A DNA stretch of 64,000 nt from Actinomycetota bacterium (lineage in GTDB: Bacteria > Actinomycetota > Acidimicrobiia > IMCC26256 > PALSA-555), in assembly GCA_016870355.1 (NCBI GenBank), contig VGBR01000007.1:62001-126000 (forward strand), in the 5' to 3' direction. Numbering within the stretch: position 1 is the first letter of the stretch; every line of letters starts with the position of its first letter. Made by a program: the position numbers and the translations under genes. Shown in pieces: positions 51,844-60,463 of the stretch. The notes below the pieces were generated by a model, which made no database searches, was not told where the DNA came from, and saw only the letters and a program-made list of their open reading frames with translations.

Positions 51844-52575
51844 ATGACCCTGCCGCCCACCGGACGCGCCGCGCGACGGCAGACCCAGAAGCGGCGCCGG
51901 ATGGCGCTCGGTGCAGGCGCACTCGGGGCCGTCGTCGTCATCGGCGGTGTGGCGGTCGCCCTCGGTGGTGGTGGTGGCGACAACGACACCAAGGAAGCGA
52001 CGAAGCCGACGACCTCGACCTCATCGTCCACGACCTCGACGACGGTGCCGGTGCCCACAACCGTCGTGCCGAAGTCCTCCAACCTCGTGACTGCGCTCGC
52101 ACAGCAGTACGACGGTTACTACGAGGGCACGTTCACGAACACGAGCTTCGACACCACCGGTACCGCCACGCTGCTGCTGCGAATCGATCCGGTCGCGAAC
52201 ACGATGACGATCACCTCCGACTTCGACGGAGACATGTTCGGCGGTGGGGCGAAGGAGATCCGCAAGATCGAGTCCACGATCCAGCTTGGCGATCCGAACG
52301 CGACCGTGGCCACCCGGACGACCGCGTTCGGCGCCGTGACCGGTCGGATCGACCCGAGCCTCGCGCTCATCCTCACCGCGCCCGACGTTCCCGGCGCCCA
52401 GGTGGCGAGCTTCGAGCTCACCGGAACCCTGAAGGCAGATCGCACGGGCTTCGACGCCACCTACAGCGTGATCTTCGAGGACGGGTCCACGGCCGACGGC
52501 ACCGTGACCCTCACCTGCTCGGCCAACAAGCAGCGGCCCAGCGAGGTGCAGACGCTCTGTACCCCACCGGCATGA
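51844..52575 (+). CDS. anchored extracytoplasmic protein with Thr/Ser linker
   Basis: Not recognised. 243 aa: basic N-terminus (RRQTQKRRR), one membrane helix (MALGAGALGAVVVIGGVAVAL), a Ser/Thr/Pro linker (TKPTTSTSSSTTSTTVPVP), then a beta-rich domain with regular strands (YYEGTFTNTSFDTTGTATLLLRIDP... FELTGTLKADRTGFDATYSVIF). Two Cys near the end (LTCSAN, TLCTPP) could form a disulfide. The domain looks like a small beta sandwich or lipocalin-like fold. The start is ATG 51844. Confidence 0.78.
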   Translation: MTLPPTGRAARRQTQKRRRMALGAGALGAVVVIGGVAVALGGGGGDNDTKEATKPTTSTSSSTTSTTVPVPTTVVPKSSNLVTALAQQYDGYYEGTFTNTSFDTTGTATLLLRIDPVANTMTITSDFDGDMFGGGAKEIRKIESTIQLGDPNATVATRTTAFGAVTGRIDPSLALILTAPDVPGAQVASFELTGTLKADRTGFDATYSVIFEDGSTADGTVTLTCSANKQRPSEVQTLCTPPA

Positions 52576-52648
52576 GGCGAGCCGTCACGTGCACAGGAGT
52601 GCTCCTTGCCACGATTGCTGTGGTCGAAGCCAGGACCGCGGGCCCGAG

Positions 52649-52795
52649 ATGGTGGTCGGCTACCGATCTGAGGGCACCGGTCAGATCATCGACCTCGACG
52701 TCGTCGCGCTCACCGACGAAGGCGGTGTGTTCGTCGTGCACGAGGGCAAGAAGATGAAGACCGAGAAGGCACAGATCCCCGTAGGTGACCTGTAG
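52649..52795 (+). CDS. small ORF, 48 aa, ahead of the phosphatase gene
   Basis: Reads MVVGYRSEGTGQIIDLDVV and ends HEGKKMKTEKAQIPVGDL. Balanced, charged composition and the TAG-GTG junction with the phosphatase gene make a real translated peptide plausible. No homologue comes to mind. The next longer frame (from 52589) begins with a Cys/Arg-rich stretch that is not coding-like. Confidence 0.4.
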   Translation: MVVGYRSEGTGQIIDLDVVALTDEGGVFVVHEGKKMKTEKAQIPVGDL

Positions 52796-53347
52796 GTGCC
52801 GCACATCGTCTTTCTCTGCACCGGCAACGCAGCTCGATCGGTGATGGCGGGCGCGATCCTCGCGGCGCACGTCCCTGACACCGAGGTCCAGGACTTGGAG
52901 ATCACCACGGCCGGCACGCACGTCATCGAAGGCATGCCGATGAGCTGGCGAACCCGCAGTGCCCTCGAGGGGCTCGAGCTCTCCGCGCCGACGCACCGCA
53001 GCATGCAGCTGCGCGATCCCCACGTTGCTTCGGCAGACCTCGTGGTCGGACTGGCGTGCGAGCACGTCGCGTACGTGCGACGAGTGCATCCCGAGGCCGC
53101 CGCTCGCACGGCCACGTTGCGCCGTCTCGCGCGTGACCTCCCGGACCAGGAGGGCTCGTTCGCCGAGCGAGTCGCCGCACTCGCACTGGGTGAAGTGGAG
53201 CTCGAGCCATGGGAGGACGTGGTCGACCCGGCTGGCGGCGACCTGCCCGAGTTCGAAGCGTGCGCCCGCGACATCCACGATCTTCTCGCGCTGCTCGCGC
53301 CGACGATCGGTGGCGACCGACCTCCACTGGCGAGCCAAGGGGCCTAG
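52796..53347 (+). CDS. low-molecular-weight protein tyrosine phosphatase-like protein
   Basis: 183 aa. FLCTGNAARSVMA is the P-loop (Cys8, Arg14) and VDPAG near residue 144 supplies the general-acid Asp. The family dephosphorylates Tyr-P proteins or acts as an arsenate reductase-like enzyme. The segment between (HVIEGMPMSWRTRSALEGLEL, ADLVVGLACEHVAYV) is the usual core. The GTG start directly follows a TAG. There is no Tyr kinase nearby. Confidence 0.9.
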   Translation: MPHIVFLCTGNAARSVMAGAILAAHVPDTEVQDLEITTAGTHVIEGMPMSWRTRSALEGLELSAPTHRSMQLRDPHVASADLVVGLACEHVAYVRRVHPEAAARTATLRRLARDLPDQEGSFAERVAALALGEVELEPWEDVVDPAGGDLPEFEACARDIHDLLALLAPTIGGDRPPLASQGA

Positions 53348-53365
53348 ATCACGGTCGCGCTCGCT

Positions 53366-53388
53366 CGCGGCCGGGATACCCGGCCGCG
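53366..53388. terminator. 10-bp stem hairpin after the phosphatase gene
   Basis: Arms CGCGGCCGGG and CCCGGCCGCG with loop ATA, 19 bp after the phosphatase stop. A stable stem without a T-run, so it may end the transcripts arriving from the left. Confidence 0.5.
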
Positions 53389-53534
53389 CCCTTCGGGACG
53401 CTCGCCTGCTCTACAGCTAGAGCCCGCCGCGGAAATGTGACATAGCAGAAGATTGCACGCGACGCGAAAGCGCAGGTCAGACGTTACCTACCGCCCTCGC
53501 GACCCCCTCCGTGGTCACGGAATGGTCACGGGCG

Positions 53535-54320
53535 TCAGCCGAGGAGACCGCCGTCGACGAAGACGGGTCGGCCGGTCATGTAGGACGAGGCCGGGCTGGA
53601 GAGGAAGATCGCGGCGCCCACGAGGTCGTCGGGCTCGCCCAGGCGCCCGATCAGGTTGCGGGCGCCGTACTCCTCGACGAACCGGGCCCGCTGGTCCGGG
53701 TCGCGCGGCAGGATCATGTCGGTCGCGACCGACCCGGGCACCAGCACGTGCACCCGCACGTTGCGGCTCGCCCACTCGCGCGCCATCGTCACCGACCAGT
53801 TCGCCATCGCGGCCTTCACTGCGCCGTACGCGCCGATCCCCTCCATCGGGTTGAACGCGGCGAGCGCGCCCACGTTGATGATGACGCCGCCGTCTCCCGC
53901 CGAGAGGGCATCGAGCGCCGCCACCGAGAGGAACACCGGGCCGCGGAGGTTGACGTCGAGCAGTGCGTCGAGCTCGGCGGACGTGACCTTCTCGGTGAAG
54001 TGTGGCTTCAGGGTGCCCGCGTTGTTGACCAGGACGTCGAGCGCCCCGAAGCGGTCGACGACGCTCGCGACGAAGTCAGCGTGCGATCCGCCGTCGGTGA
54101 GGTCGAGTCGCAACGCCGCCGCGCGGCCACCGTTGGCCTCGATCTCCGACGCGACCGCCTCGCAGGCCGCGAGGTCGCGTGCCGCGGCCACGACCGCCGC
54201 GCCCGCGCCGGCGAGGCCCGTCGCGAGCGCGCGGCCGATGCCCCGACTGGCGCCCGTGACGACCGCGACCTTGCCGTCGAGCCGGAACCGCCCGACCCCG
54301 TCGTCGCCCGGCCGGCTCAC
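53535..54320 (-). CDS. SDR, downstream gene of the EchA20-like operon
   Basis: 261 aa. VAVVTGASRGIGRAL, NNAGTLKPHF, Ser in NVGALAAF and YGAVKAA. The catalytic Ser appears as Gly-Ala in NVGALA, so the Ser is not where expected, while Tyr and Lys are kept. GTG 54320 overlaps the next SDR's stop (GTGA). The set resembles the SDR genes seen with IpdAB/EchA20 in steroid CD-ring degradation, but the assignment is by neighbourhood only. Confidence 0.9.
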   Translation of the reverse strand: MSRPGDDGVGRFRLDGKVAVVTGASRGIGRALATGLAGAGAAVVAAARDLAACEAVASEIEANGGRAAALRLDLTDGGSHADFVASVVDRFGALDVLVNNAGTLKPHFTEKVTSAELDALLDVNLRGPVFLSVAALDALSAGDGGVIINVGALAAFNPMEGIGAYGAVKAAMANWSVTMAREWASRNVRVHVLVPGSVATDMILPRDPDQRARFVEEYGARNLIGRLGEPDDLVGAAIFLSSPASSYMTGRPVFVDGGLLG

Positions 54321-55099
54321 GTCGCGCGCGGCTTCCCGGCGAGTACGCCGCCGTCGGCTGCGTAGTCGGCGCCGGTGCAGTACGACGACTCGTCGGACGC
54401 GAGGAACACTGCGACGGCCGCGACCTCCTCGGGCTCGCCCCGGCGACCGAGCGGGTAGCCGCCGTACGCCGCGTCGTAGTCGGCGTCGGTCCACCCCTTG
54501 CGGTGCGTCATCGCGGTGCGGATCGGACCGGGCACGAGGCAGTTGACCCGGATCCCCAACGGACCGAGCTCGATCGCGGCGGTCCGGGTGAGGCCGCGAA
54601 CGCCGAACTTCGAGGCCGTGTAGGCGGACATCCCCTCCCGGCCCTCGATGCCCTGGGGTGACGACACGTTGACGATCGAGCCGCCGCCGTGCTCGATCAT
54701 GACCGGTGCGACGTGGCGGATCCCGAGGAACGCCGAGACGAGGTTGGTCTCGAGGACGGTACGGAAGAGGTCGAGGTCGGTCTCCAGCAGCGGCACCACC
54801 CGGATGATCCCGGCGATGTTGCACAGCACGTCGATCGGACCGAACCGGTCGACCGTGGTATCGACGAGCGTGCCCCACGCATCGTCGGTCGTGACGTCGG
54901 TGGGCGCGGAGAGCGCCACCTCCGCGCCCGCGTCGGCGTTGATCGACGCCACCACCGCATCGCCGAGCTCGTGGCGGCGGTCGGCCACGACGACCCGCGC
55001 ACCCTCCGCCGCGAACCGGCGCGCCGTCGCCTCACCGATGCCCCGCGCGCCGCCGGTCACCACGGCGACCTTCCCCGCGAGGCGTCCCGTCGCCGTCAC
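54317..55099 (-). CDS. SDR, middle gene of the EchA20-like operon
   Basis: 260 aa. VAVVTGGARGIGEATARR, ADRRHE, cofactor-loop NIAGIIRVV, catalytic Ser in NVSSPQGI and YTASKFGVRG, and VPGPIRTAM. GTG 55099 overlaps the crotonase stop (GTGA) and its own end overlaps the first SDR, so three genes are translated as one coupled unit. It is likely a beta-hydroxyacyl-CoA or hydroxysteroid-type dehydrogenase. Confidence 0.94.
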   Translation of the reverse strand: MTATGRLAGKVAVVTGGARGIGEATARRFAAEGARVVVADRRHELGDAVVASINADAGAEVALSAPTDVTTDDAWGTLVDTTVDRFGPIDVLCNIAGIIRVVPLLETDLDLFRTVLETNLVSAFLGIRHVAPVMIEHGGGSIVNVSSPQGIEGREGMSAYTASKFGVRGLTRTAAIELGPLGIRVNCLVPGPIRTAMTHRKGWTDADYDAAYGGYPLGRRGEPEEVAAVAVFLASDESSYCTGADYAADGGVLAGKPRAT

Positions 55100-55878
55100 C
55101 GGTCGGCGTCCTTGGTGACCACCCGGGTGCCGGCCATGAACTCGTCGCGCGCCGCGCTTCCGTCACCGTGGAGGTTCAGCTCGTAGGTGAAGCCCTGCTC
55201 GAGGCGGTAGTGCTTCTGCATCTCGTAGATGTCGATCAGGTTCAGCGCGTGCTTGGCCGCCCGGACGACCCGGGACCGCTTCTCGCAGATGCGCAGCGCG
55301 GTCTCGTGCGCGGCCGCCAAGAGCTCCTCCGGCTCGCACAGCTTGTAGACGGTGCCCCACTCGTAGAGCTGGGCCGCGGTGACGGGCTCGCAGGTGAGCA
55401 CCATCTGGCGCAGCTTCATCGGTGGCACGAGCTTGGCGAGGTGCGAGGCGCAGCCCAGCGCCCCGTTGTCGACCTCGGGCAGGCCGAATCGGGCCGACGT
55501 GGAGGCCACGACGATGTCGCAGCTCCCCACCAGACCCACGCCGAGCCCCATGCAGAAGTCGTTCACCGCGGCGATCACCGGGGCCGGGGTGAGGTAGATC
55601 TGCTCGAACGCGGCGAAGCACGCCGCGCCCGAGCCGAGCAGGTGGTCGAACCCCGACGCCGACTGCATCTCCTTGATGTCGATGCCCGCGTTGAAGCCGC
55701 GGCCCTCGGCCGTGAGGATGACCGCCCGCACGTCGGGATCGGCACCGAGCGTGGCGAACGCGTCGCGGATCGCCCACGTGTCGGCCACCGTGATCGCGTT
55801 CACCGGTGGGTGGTGCATCGTCACGAGCGCGATGCCGTGCTCGTCGACACTGGTCTCGATCGTCATGCGGGTCATCAT
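55096..55878 (-). CDS. enoyl-CoA hydratase/isomerase family, EchA20-like
   Basis: 260 aa crotonase. AEGRGFNAGIDIKEMQ, GLGVGLVGSCDIVVAS, FGLPEVDNGALG and the C-terminal RVVRAAKHALNLIDI with YRLEQGFTYELNL closely resemble the EchA20 protein of mycobacteria, as far as I recall it. EchA20 hydrolyses the ring of a late steroid intermediate rather than hydrating an alkene. The resemblance is from memory and covers most of the length. ATG 55878 (followed by ATG-Thr) starts the operon with two SDRs. The divergent PPOX gene lies 116 bp away. Confidence 0.9.
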   Translation of the reverse strand: MMTRMTIETSVDEHGIALVTMHHPPVNAITVADTWAIRDAFATLGADPDVRAVILTAEGRGFNAGIDIKEMQSASGFDHLLGSGAACFAAFEQIYLTPAPVIAAVNDFCMGLGVGLVGSCDIVVASTSARFGLPEVDNGALGCASHLAKLVPPMKLRQMVLTCEPVTAAQLYEWGTVYKLCEPEELLAAAHETALRICEKRSRVVRAAKHALNLIDIYEMQKHYRLEQGFTYELNLHGDGSAARDEFMAGTRVVTKDADR

Positions 55879-55961
55879 GGGTCACCTCGGGGCCGGGAGC
55901 ACGCGCGAGATCGCCCGCCACTGATCGGCCTGACCGATGAATGCGGCCGGACTCTTCGTTG

Positions 55962-55979
55962 CACCCGGTCACCCGGGTG
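55962..55979. promoter_or_regulatory. inverted repeat upstream of the PPOX gene
   Basis: CACCCGG-TCAC-CCGGGTG, seven-base perfect arms, 15 bp before ATG 55995 in the divergent region with the EchA20-like gene. A plausible operator, perhaps for the LysR regulator nearby; no proof. Confidence 0.35.
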
Positions 55980-55994
55980 TGTTGTGCTGGGCCC

Positions 55995-56423
55995 ATGCCG
56001 TCGGAGCTGTCGCCGCGGGCCCGGGAGCTGCTGACCCAGGCGCACTTCGGCCACCTCGCGACGCTCATGCCGGGGGGCGAGCCGAAGGTCGATCCGGTGT
56101 GGGTCGGGCTCGACGGCCTTCGGGTCCTGGTCGCGACCGATGCCAAGTCCCTGAAGGCCCGCAACGTCGGGGCCGACGCCCGGGTCGCGCTCTCGGTGAC
56201 CGCGTTCGAGAATCCGTACGAGCAGCTCCTCGTGCGGGGGGTCGTCACCGAGGTCCGGGCCGACGACGACCTGGCCGTCCTCGACGAGATGTCGCTGCGC
56301 TACCTCGGGACGCCGTTCCCCCGCCGCCGGTGGAGCAGCCGGGTGGTCCTGGTGGTCGACCCGCTCGTCGTGCGGCACTACGCGTCGGCGTTGCACGACC
56401 CGCGGCTCCCGGACGGGGGTTGA
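55995..56423 (+). CDS. PPOX-class F420-type oxidoreductase
   Basis: 142 aa split-barrel flavin/F420 protein. HFGHLATLMPGGEPKVDPVWVG, LVATDAKSLKARNV and VALSVTAFENPYEQLLVRGVV give the three strands and the cofactor groove. Use of F420 rather than FMN fits the actinobacterial setting. ATG 55995 is preferred over an upstream in-frame ATG (55941), which lies in the promoter region. The LysR gene begins 2 bp after it. Confidence 0.88.
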   Translation: MPSELSPRARELLTQAHFGHLATLMPGGEPKVDPVWVGLDGLRVLVATDAKSLKARNVGADARVALSVTAFENPYEQLLVRGVVTEVRADDDLAVLDEMSLRYLGTPFPRRRWSSRVVLVVDPLVVRHYASALHDPRLPDGG

Positions 56424-56425
56424 AC

Positions 56426-57340
56426 GTGGACCTCCGCCAGCTCGAGTGCTTCCTCGCCGTGGCCGACACGCTCCACTTCGGCCGGGCGGCCGGGCGGGTG
56501 CACCTGTCGCAGTCGGCCGTGAGCGAGGCGGTGCGTCGCCTCGAGCGCGAGCTCGGCGGCCCGCTGTTCACGCGGACGACCCGCACGGTCACAATGACTC
56601 CACTGGGTCGGGCGTTCCTGGATGGGGCGGGCCCCGCGTACGCGCAGGTGGAAGACGCCTACCGCACCGGCCGGCGCCTCGCGCGCGGGGAGCGCACGAC
56701 CATCCGGCTCGGGCACGCGATGGACCCGGGCGATCACCTGCTCGGCCTCGTGCCCGAGCTCCGCGCCTGCTGCCCCGATGCGGTCCTCACCCTCCACCCG
56801 CTCGGGACGGCAGCGCAGCTCGACGCGGTCGAGCGCCGCCGCCTCGATGCCGGACTCTGCTGGCTGCCGGAGCGGCGGGACGCATTGGAGTACGTGGAGC
56901 TCGGATCTGCGCCACTCGTCGCGGTCGTCCCCCTCGACCATCCGCTGGCCGGCGACGAGCGCACCGCCCTGCGTCGTCTCGCCGACGAGCCCCTGATCGG
57001 GTGGCCGCGCGCCGTGCACCCGCAGCTCTACGACGCGTTCCGCGAATCGATGGACGCGCTCGACGCGTCGTGGAGCCTCGTCGGCGTGGCCGTCGGGTTC
57101 CAGAACGTCGCGTCGCGCGTCCTGGCCGGGCAGGGCGTGGGTATGGTCCCCGAACCCGTGACGGGTGCGCGCACGGTGCCTGGGCTCGCGTACGTGGCGG
57201 TCGACGACGGTCCGCGCTTCGGCCGGTTCGGCGTACGCCGGCACGACGCGGCCGATCGGGTGCTCGACGTGCTGTTCGACCTGGTGCGGCACCGGCTGGC
57301 CGGCGCGCCGCGCGGACTGGCCGAGGCGGTGCCCGGGTGA
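56426..57340 (+). CDS. LysR-family transcriptional regulator
   Basis: 304 aa. N-terminal winged helix DLRQLECFLAVADTLHFGRAAGRVHLSQSAVS with the family start LRQLxxFxAVAE; GPLFTRTTRTVTMTPLGRAFLD follows. The C-terminal co-inducer domain has IRLGHAMDPGDHLL, LPLDHPLAG-type VPLDHPLAGDE and VGFQNVASRVLAGQGVGMVP. GTG 56426 starts 2 bp after PPOX and the stop overlaps the MaoC-like gene by 4 bp. It is a likely activator of this catabolic block, including the divergent EchA20 operon. Confidence 0.93.
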   Translation: MDLRQLECFLAVADTLHFGRAAGRVHLSQSAVSEAVRRLERELGGPLFTRTTRTVTMTPLGRAFLDGAGPAYAQVEDAYRTGRRLARGERTTIRLGHAMDPGDHLLGLVPELRACCPDAVLTLHPLGTAAQLDAVERRRLDAGLCWLPERRDALEYVELGSAPLVAVVPLDHPLAGDERTALRRLADEPLIGWPRAVHPQLYDAFRESMDALDASWSLVGVAVGFQNVASRVLAGQGVGMVPEPVTGARTVPGLAYVAVDDGPRFGRFGVRRHDAADRVLDVLFDLVRHRLAGAPRGLAEAVPG

Positions 57341-58191
57341 ACCGCCCTGCCGCGCGCGACGCGACGGAGCACGGGTTCCGCGGTGCCGTGCGGGAGTTCG
57401 CGGTCCCGGTCGAGCAGGGACTCGTCGCCGCGTTCGCGCACGCCGTGGGCCAGCCCGACCCGTCGGTGCCGCCGCCGACCTTCGCGGTCGTCGCCGACCG
57501 CTTCGACCCGGAGTACCCCCGGCGCCCACCCGTCGGCCGGGGCTGGGTCGACGGCGTTCCCGCGACGTGGCTGCACGTCGAGCAGTGGTTCACCTTCCAC
57601 GCGCCGGTGCCCGTCGGACCCACGCTCACCGCCCGACGGGGGCCGGGCCGCACCTGGCACCGCGACGGTCGGTCCGGCGGGCTGACGTTCGTGGAGGAGC
57701 GCACCGAGCTCGTCGACGCCGGCGGCCGACTGTGCGTCGCGACGGGTTGGGTGGACGTGCAGACGGAAGCCGACCACACGGGACTCACGAACGCGCAGCG
57801 GGCGCCGGACCCGGGGCCAGTCGTGCGGGGGCGTGACGGGGAGCACGTGCTGGTCGATCCATTGACCGCGACCCACATCGTCCTCTACGTGGCCGCGGCC
57901 GGCGACTTCCACCCGCTGCACCACGACGACGCGTACGCGCGCGCGGAGGGCTACCCGTCGATCTTCGCTCCCGGCATGCTCACCCTCGCGCTCACCGCCG
58001 GGGCACTCCTGGCCGCGCGACCCGCTCGGCCGGTGCAGGAGCTCACCGCGCGCTTCCGGGCGCAGGTGTGGCCCGGCGACACCCTCTTCGCCTCGTGGGC
58101 GGAGGCCGACGACGGCGCCTGGTCGGTGCGCACCCGGAACCAGCACGACACTACCGTGCTCGAGCTGCGCGCGAGGTGCGCGCCCGCGTGA
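57337..58191 (+). CDS. MaoC-like double-hotdog hydratase
   Basis: 284 aa with two hotdog halves. The N-terminal half has PPTFAVVADRF and HVEQWFTFHAPVPVGPTLTAR, as in FAS1-type dehydratase domains. The C-terminal half has YVAAAGDFHPLHHDDAYARAEGYPSIFAPGM, the MaoC catalytic Asp/His region. Such fusions hydrate enoyl-CoAs in mesaconyl/steroid pathways. The start is GTG 57337, overlapping the LysR stop. The stop is 11 bp before the amidohydrolase. Confidence 0.88.
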   Translation: MNRPAARDATEHGFRGAVREFAVPVEQGLVAAFAHAVGQPDPSVPPPTFAVVADRFDPEYPRRPPVGRGWVDGVPATWLHVEQWFTFHAPVPVGPTLTARRGPGRTWHRDGRSGGLTFVEERTELVDAGGRLCVATGWVDVQTEADHTGLTNAQRAPDPGPVVRGRDGEHVLVDPLTATHIVLYVAAAGDFHPLHHDDAYARAEGYPSIFAPGMLTLALTAGALLAARPARPVQELTARFRAQVWPGDTLFASWAEADDGAWSVRTRNQHDTTVLELRARCAPA

Positions 58192-58202
58192 GGAGGACGA
58201 CC

Positions 58203-59402
58203 ATGGACGACGACCGCCTCATCGTGCTGTCGGCCGACGGCCACGTCGGTCCGCCGATGGAGCACTACCGGCCGTACCTGGACCCGTCGACGCGCGACGC
58301 GTTCGACGGGTTCCTCGCCGGGCACGCGCTGCGCTGGACGCCCGAGAGCCCCGACTCGATGTTCCGGGCCTCGACCCGCGACGTGCAGCGCGCGCACCCG
58401 CGTGCCACCGACGACGCCTACACGAGCCTGTTCGATCCCGCCCGCCGGCTGGCAGAGCTCGACGCCGATGGGATCGTGGCCGAGGTGCTGTTCCCCGACG
58501 ACCAGAACGCCAACACGCCACCGTGGCTCGCCGGCGTGGCCCCCGAGGCGCTGGATCGCGTCTACCCCGCCGACCTCCGCCTCGCCGGCGCGCGGGCGTA
58601 CAACCGCTGGCTCGCCGAGTTCTGCCACGCCGCGCCCGACCGGTTCCTCGGGCAGATCCTCCTCGGCGCCCTGGCCGACGTCGACGGCGCCGTCGCCGAG
58701 GTGCGGCGTGCGCACCGTGACGGGTTGACCAGCGGCCTGTTCCTGCCCCTGAGCTACGACCTCCCGCTGTACCACCACCCGCGCTACGAGCCGCTGTGGG
58801 ACGTGTGCGACGAGCTCGGTGTCACGGTCACGGTGCACGCGAGCGACGGCGGACCGCCGTGGTTCGGCGAGGGATGGCGGGCATCGGCCGTCTACCTGTC
58901 GGAGATCAACTTCTACGCGCAACGCCCGCTGTGGTGCTTCATCTTCGGCGGGGTCTTCGAACGCCACCCCGACCTCCGGGTGGTGTTCACCGAGCAGGGG
59001 TCGTCGTGGGTGCCCGACCTCCTGCGCCGGCTCGACGGCACCGCGCAGTCGACGATGATGAAGTGGACCGAGGTCGACCCGCTCCCCGCGCTCCCGAGCG
59101 AGCTGTTCGCGCGGCACTGCACGATCGGCAACTCGCTGATGACCCGGGCCGACATCGACGCGCGCGCGGCGGTGGGGACCGGGGTGCTCGCGTGGGGCAG
59201 CGACTTCCCGCACCTCGAGAGCAGCTGGCCGCACGTGACCGACACGCTGCGCGCCCTGTTCGCGGGCGTACCGGAGCCGGAGGCACGGGCGATCCTCGGG
59301 ACGAACCTCGCCGAGGCGTACCGGCTCGACGGCGCGGCACTCGCACGACGCGCCGCGGCCATCGGTCCGACGCCCGCGGCGCTCGACCTCAAAGAGGCCT
59401 GA
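58203..59402 (+). CDS. amidohydrolase 2-type metal-dependent hydrolase/decarboxylase
   Basis: 399 aa TIM barrel. DGHVGPPMEHYRPYLDP at the start has the Asp-x-His metal pair, VTVHASDGG and FTEQGSSWVPDLLRRLD are later metal-site segments, and SDFPHLESSWPH closes the site. The family includes ACMSD-like decarboxylases and C-C hydrolases used for ring fission products. ATG 58203 is chosen with AGGAGG upstream (58189-58194); the longer frame is inside the MaoC-like gene. The next gene starts 2 bp later. Confidence 0.9.
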   Translation: MDDDRLIVLSADGHVGPPMEHYRPYLDPSTRDAFDGFLAGHALRWTPESPDSMFRASTRDVQRAHPRATDDAYTSLFDPARRLAELDADGIVAEVLFPDDQNANTPPWLAGVAPEALDRVYPADLRLAGARAYNRWLAEFCHAAPDRFLGQILLGALADVDGAVAEVRRAHRDGLTSGLFLPLSYDLPLYHHPRYEPLWDVCDELGVTVTVHASDGGPPWFGEGWRASAVYLSEINFYAQRPLWCFIFGGVFERHPDLRVVFTEQGSSWVPDLLRRLDGTAQSTMMKWTEVDPLPALPSELFARHCTIGNSLMTRADIDARAAVGTGVLAWGSDFPHLESSWPHVTDTLRALFAGVPEPEARAILGTNLAEAYRLDGAALARRAAAIGPTPAALDLKEA

Positions 59403-59404
59403 CC

Positions 59405-60463
59405 ATGGAGCAGCGCCGGCTCGGCGGGACCGGCATCACGGTCAGCGCCTACGCACTCGGGGCGATGTCGTTCGGACCGCTCGGCAACTTCGACGTCGAC
59501 GATTGCGTCCGGATCGTCCACCGAGCCCTGGACCACGGCGTCAACGTCGTCGACACCGCCGACATCTACTCGGCCGGCGAGTCGGAGCGGATCGTCGGGC
59601 GCGCACTCGCCGACCGCCGCGACGACGTCGTGCTCGCGAGCAAGTGCTTCTGGCCGATGGGGGCCGACGTCAACCGCGCCGGGTCGTCGCGCCGGTGGAT
59701 CGTGCGGGCCTGCGAGGAGTCGCTCTCCCGCCTCGGCACCGATCACCTCGACGTGTACTACCTCCACAAACCCGATCCGGCGACCGACCTCGACGAGTCG
59801 CTCGGGGCGATGTCGGATCTGGTGCACCAGGGCAAGGTCCGAACCGTCGGCATCTCGACGTTCCCGGCCGACGGCATCGTCGACGCGGTGTGGACCTCCG
59901 AGCGCCGTCACCACGTTCGGCCGCGCGTCGAGCAGCCGCCGTACTCGATCCTCAACCGTGGCATCGAGCGCGACGTCCTGCCGACGTGCGCGCGCTACGG
60001 CCTCGGCGTCATGGTGTGGGGCCCACTCAACGGCGGATTCCTCACCGGCAAGTACACCGGTGCCGAGGCCCCACCCGACTCGCGCGCGGTGCGGTGGGAG
60101 CGGCAGCGGGCGACGTTCGACGCGGAACGGCCGGAGGTACGACACAAGCACGCGATCGTCGCCGCGCTCGGTGCGATCGCCGACGACGCGGGCGTCTCCC
60201 TCACCCATCTGGCGCTCGCGTTCGCCGCGGAGCACCCGGCCGTGTCATCGGTCCTCGTCGGGCCTCGCACCGTCGAACAGCTCGATGACCTGCTCGACGC
60301 CGCCGACCTGGTGCTCGAGCCCGAGGTGCTCGATGCGATCGATGCGCTCGTCCCGCCCGGCATCGACGTCGATCCGGTGACCGACGCGGGGTGGACCCGG
60401 CCGTGGCTCGCCGACCCCGCCGCCCGGCGCCGGGTCAGAGGGGCTCGAGCAGGAACGTCGTAG
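59405..60463 (+). CDS. aldo/keto reductase
   Basis: 352 aa (beta/alpha)8 NADPH enzyme. RRLGGTGITVSAYALGAMSFGP, the catalytic Asp/Tyr in NVVDTADIYSAGESE, Lys in LASKCFWP and His in YYLHKPDP are present, and SSVLVGPRTVEQL binds the cofactor. The family reduces aldehydes or ketones. ATG 59405 follows the amidohydrolase by 2 bp. The 3' end overlaps the frameshifted PIG-L gene by 29 bp. Confidence 0.92.
   Translation: MEQRRLGGTGITVSAYALGAMSFGPLGNFDVDDCVRIVHRALDHGVNVVDTADIYSAGESERIVGRALADRRDDVVLASKCFWPMGADVNRAGSSRRWIVRACEESLSRLGTDHLDVYYLHKPDPATDLDESLGAMSDLVHQGKVRTVGISTFPADGIVDAVWTSERRHHVRPRVEQPPYSILNRGIERDVLPTCARYGLGVMVWGPLNGGFLTGKYTGAEAPPDSRAVRWERQRATFDAERPEVRHKHAIVAALGAIADDAGVSLTHLALAFAAEHPAVSSVLVGPRTVEQLDDLLDAADLVLEPEVLDAIDALVPPGIDVDPVTDAGWTRPWLADPAARRRVRGARAGTS

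Noticed and set aside
55163-56248. 361 aa minus-strand ORF over the crotonase and PPOX region
   Set aside because: Shadow frame; the crotonase and PPOX genes have strong motifs in other frames.
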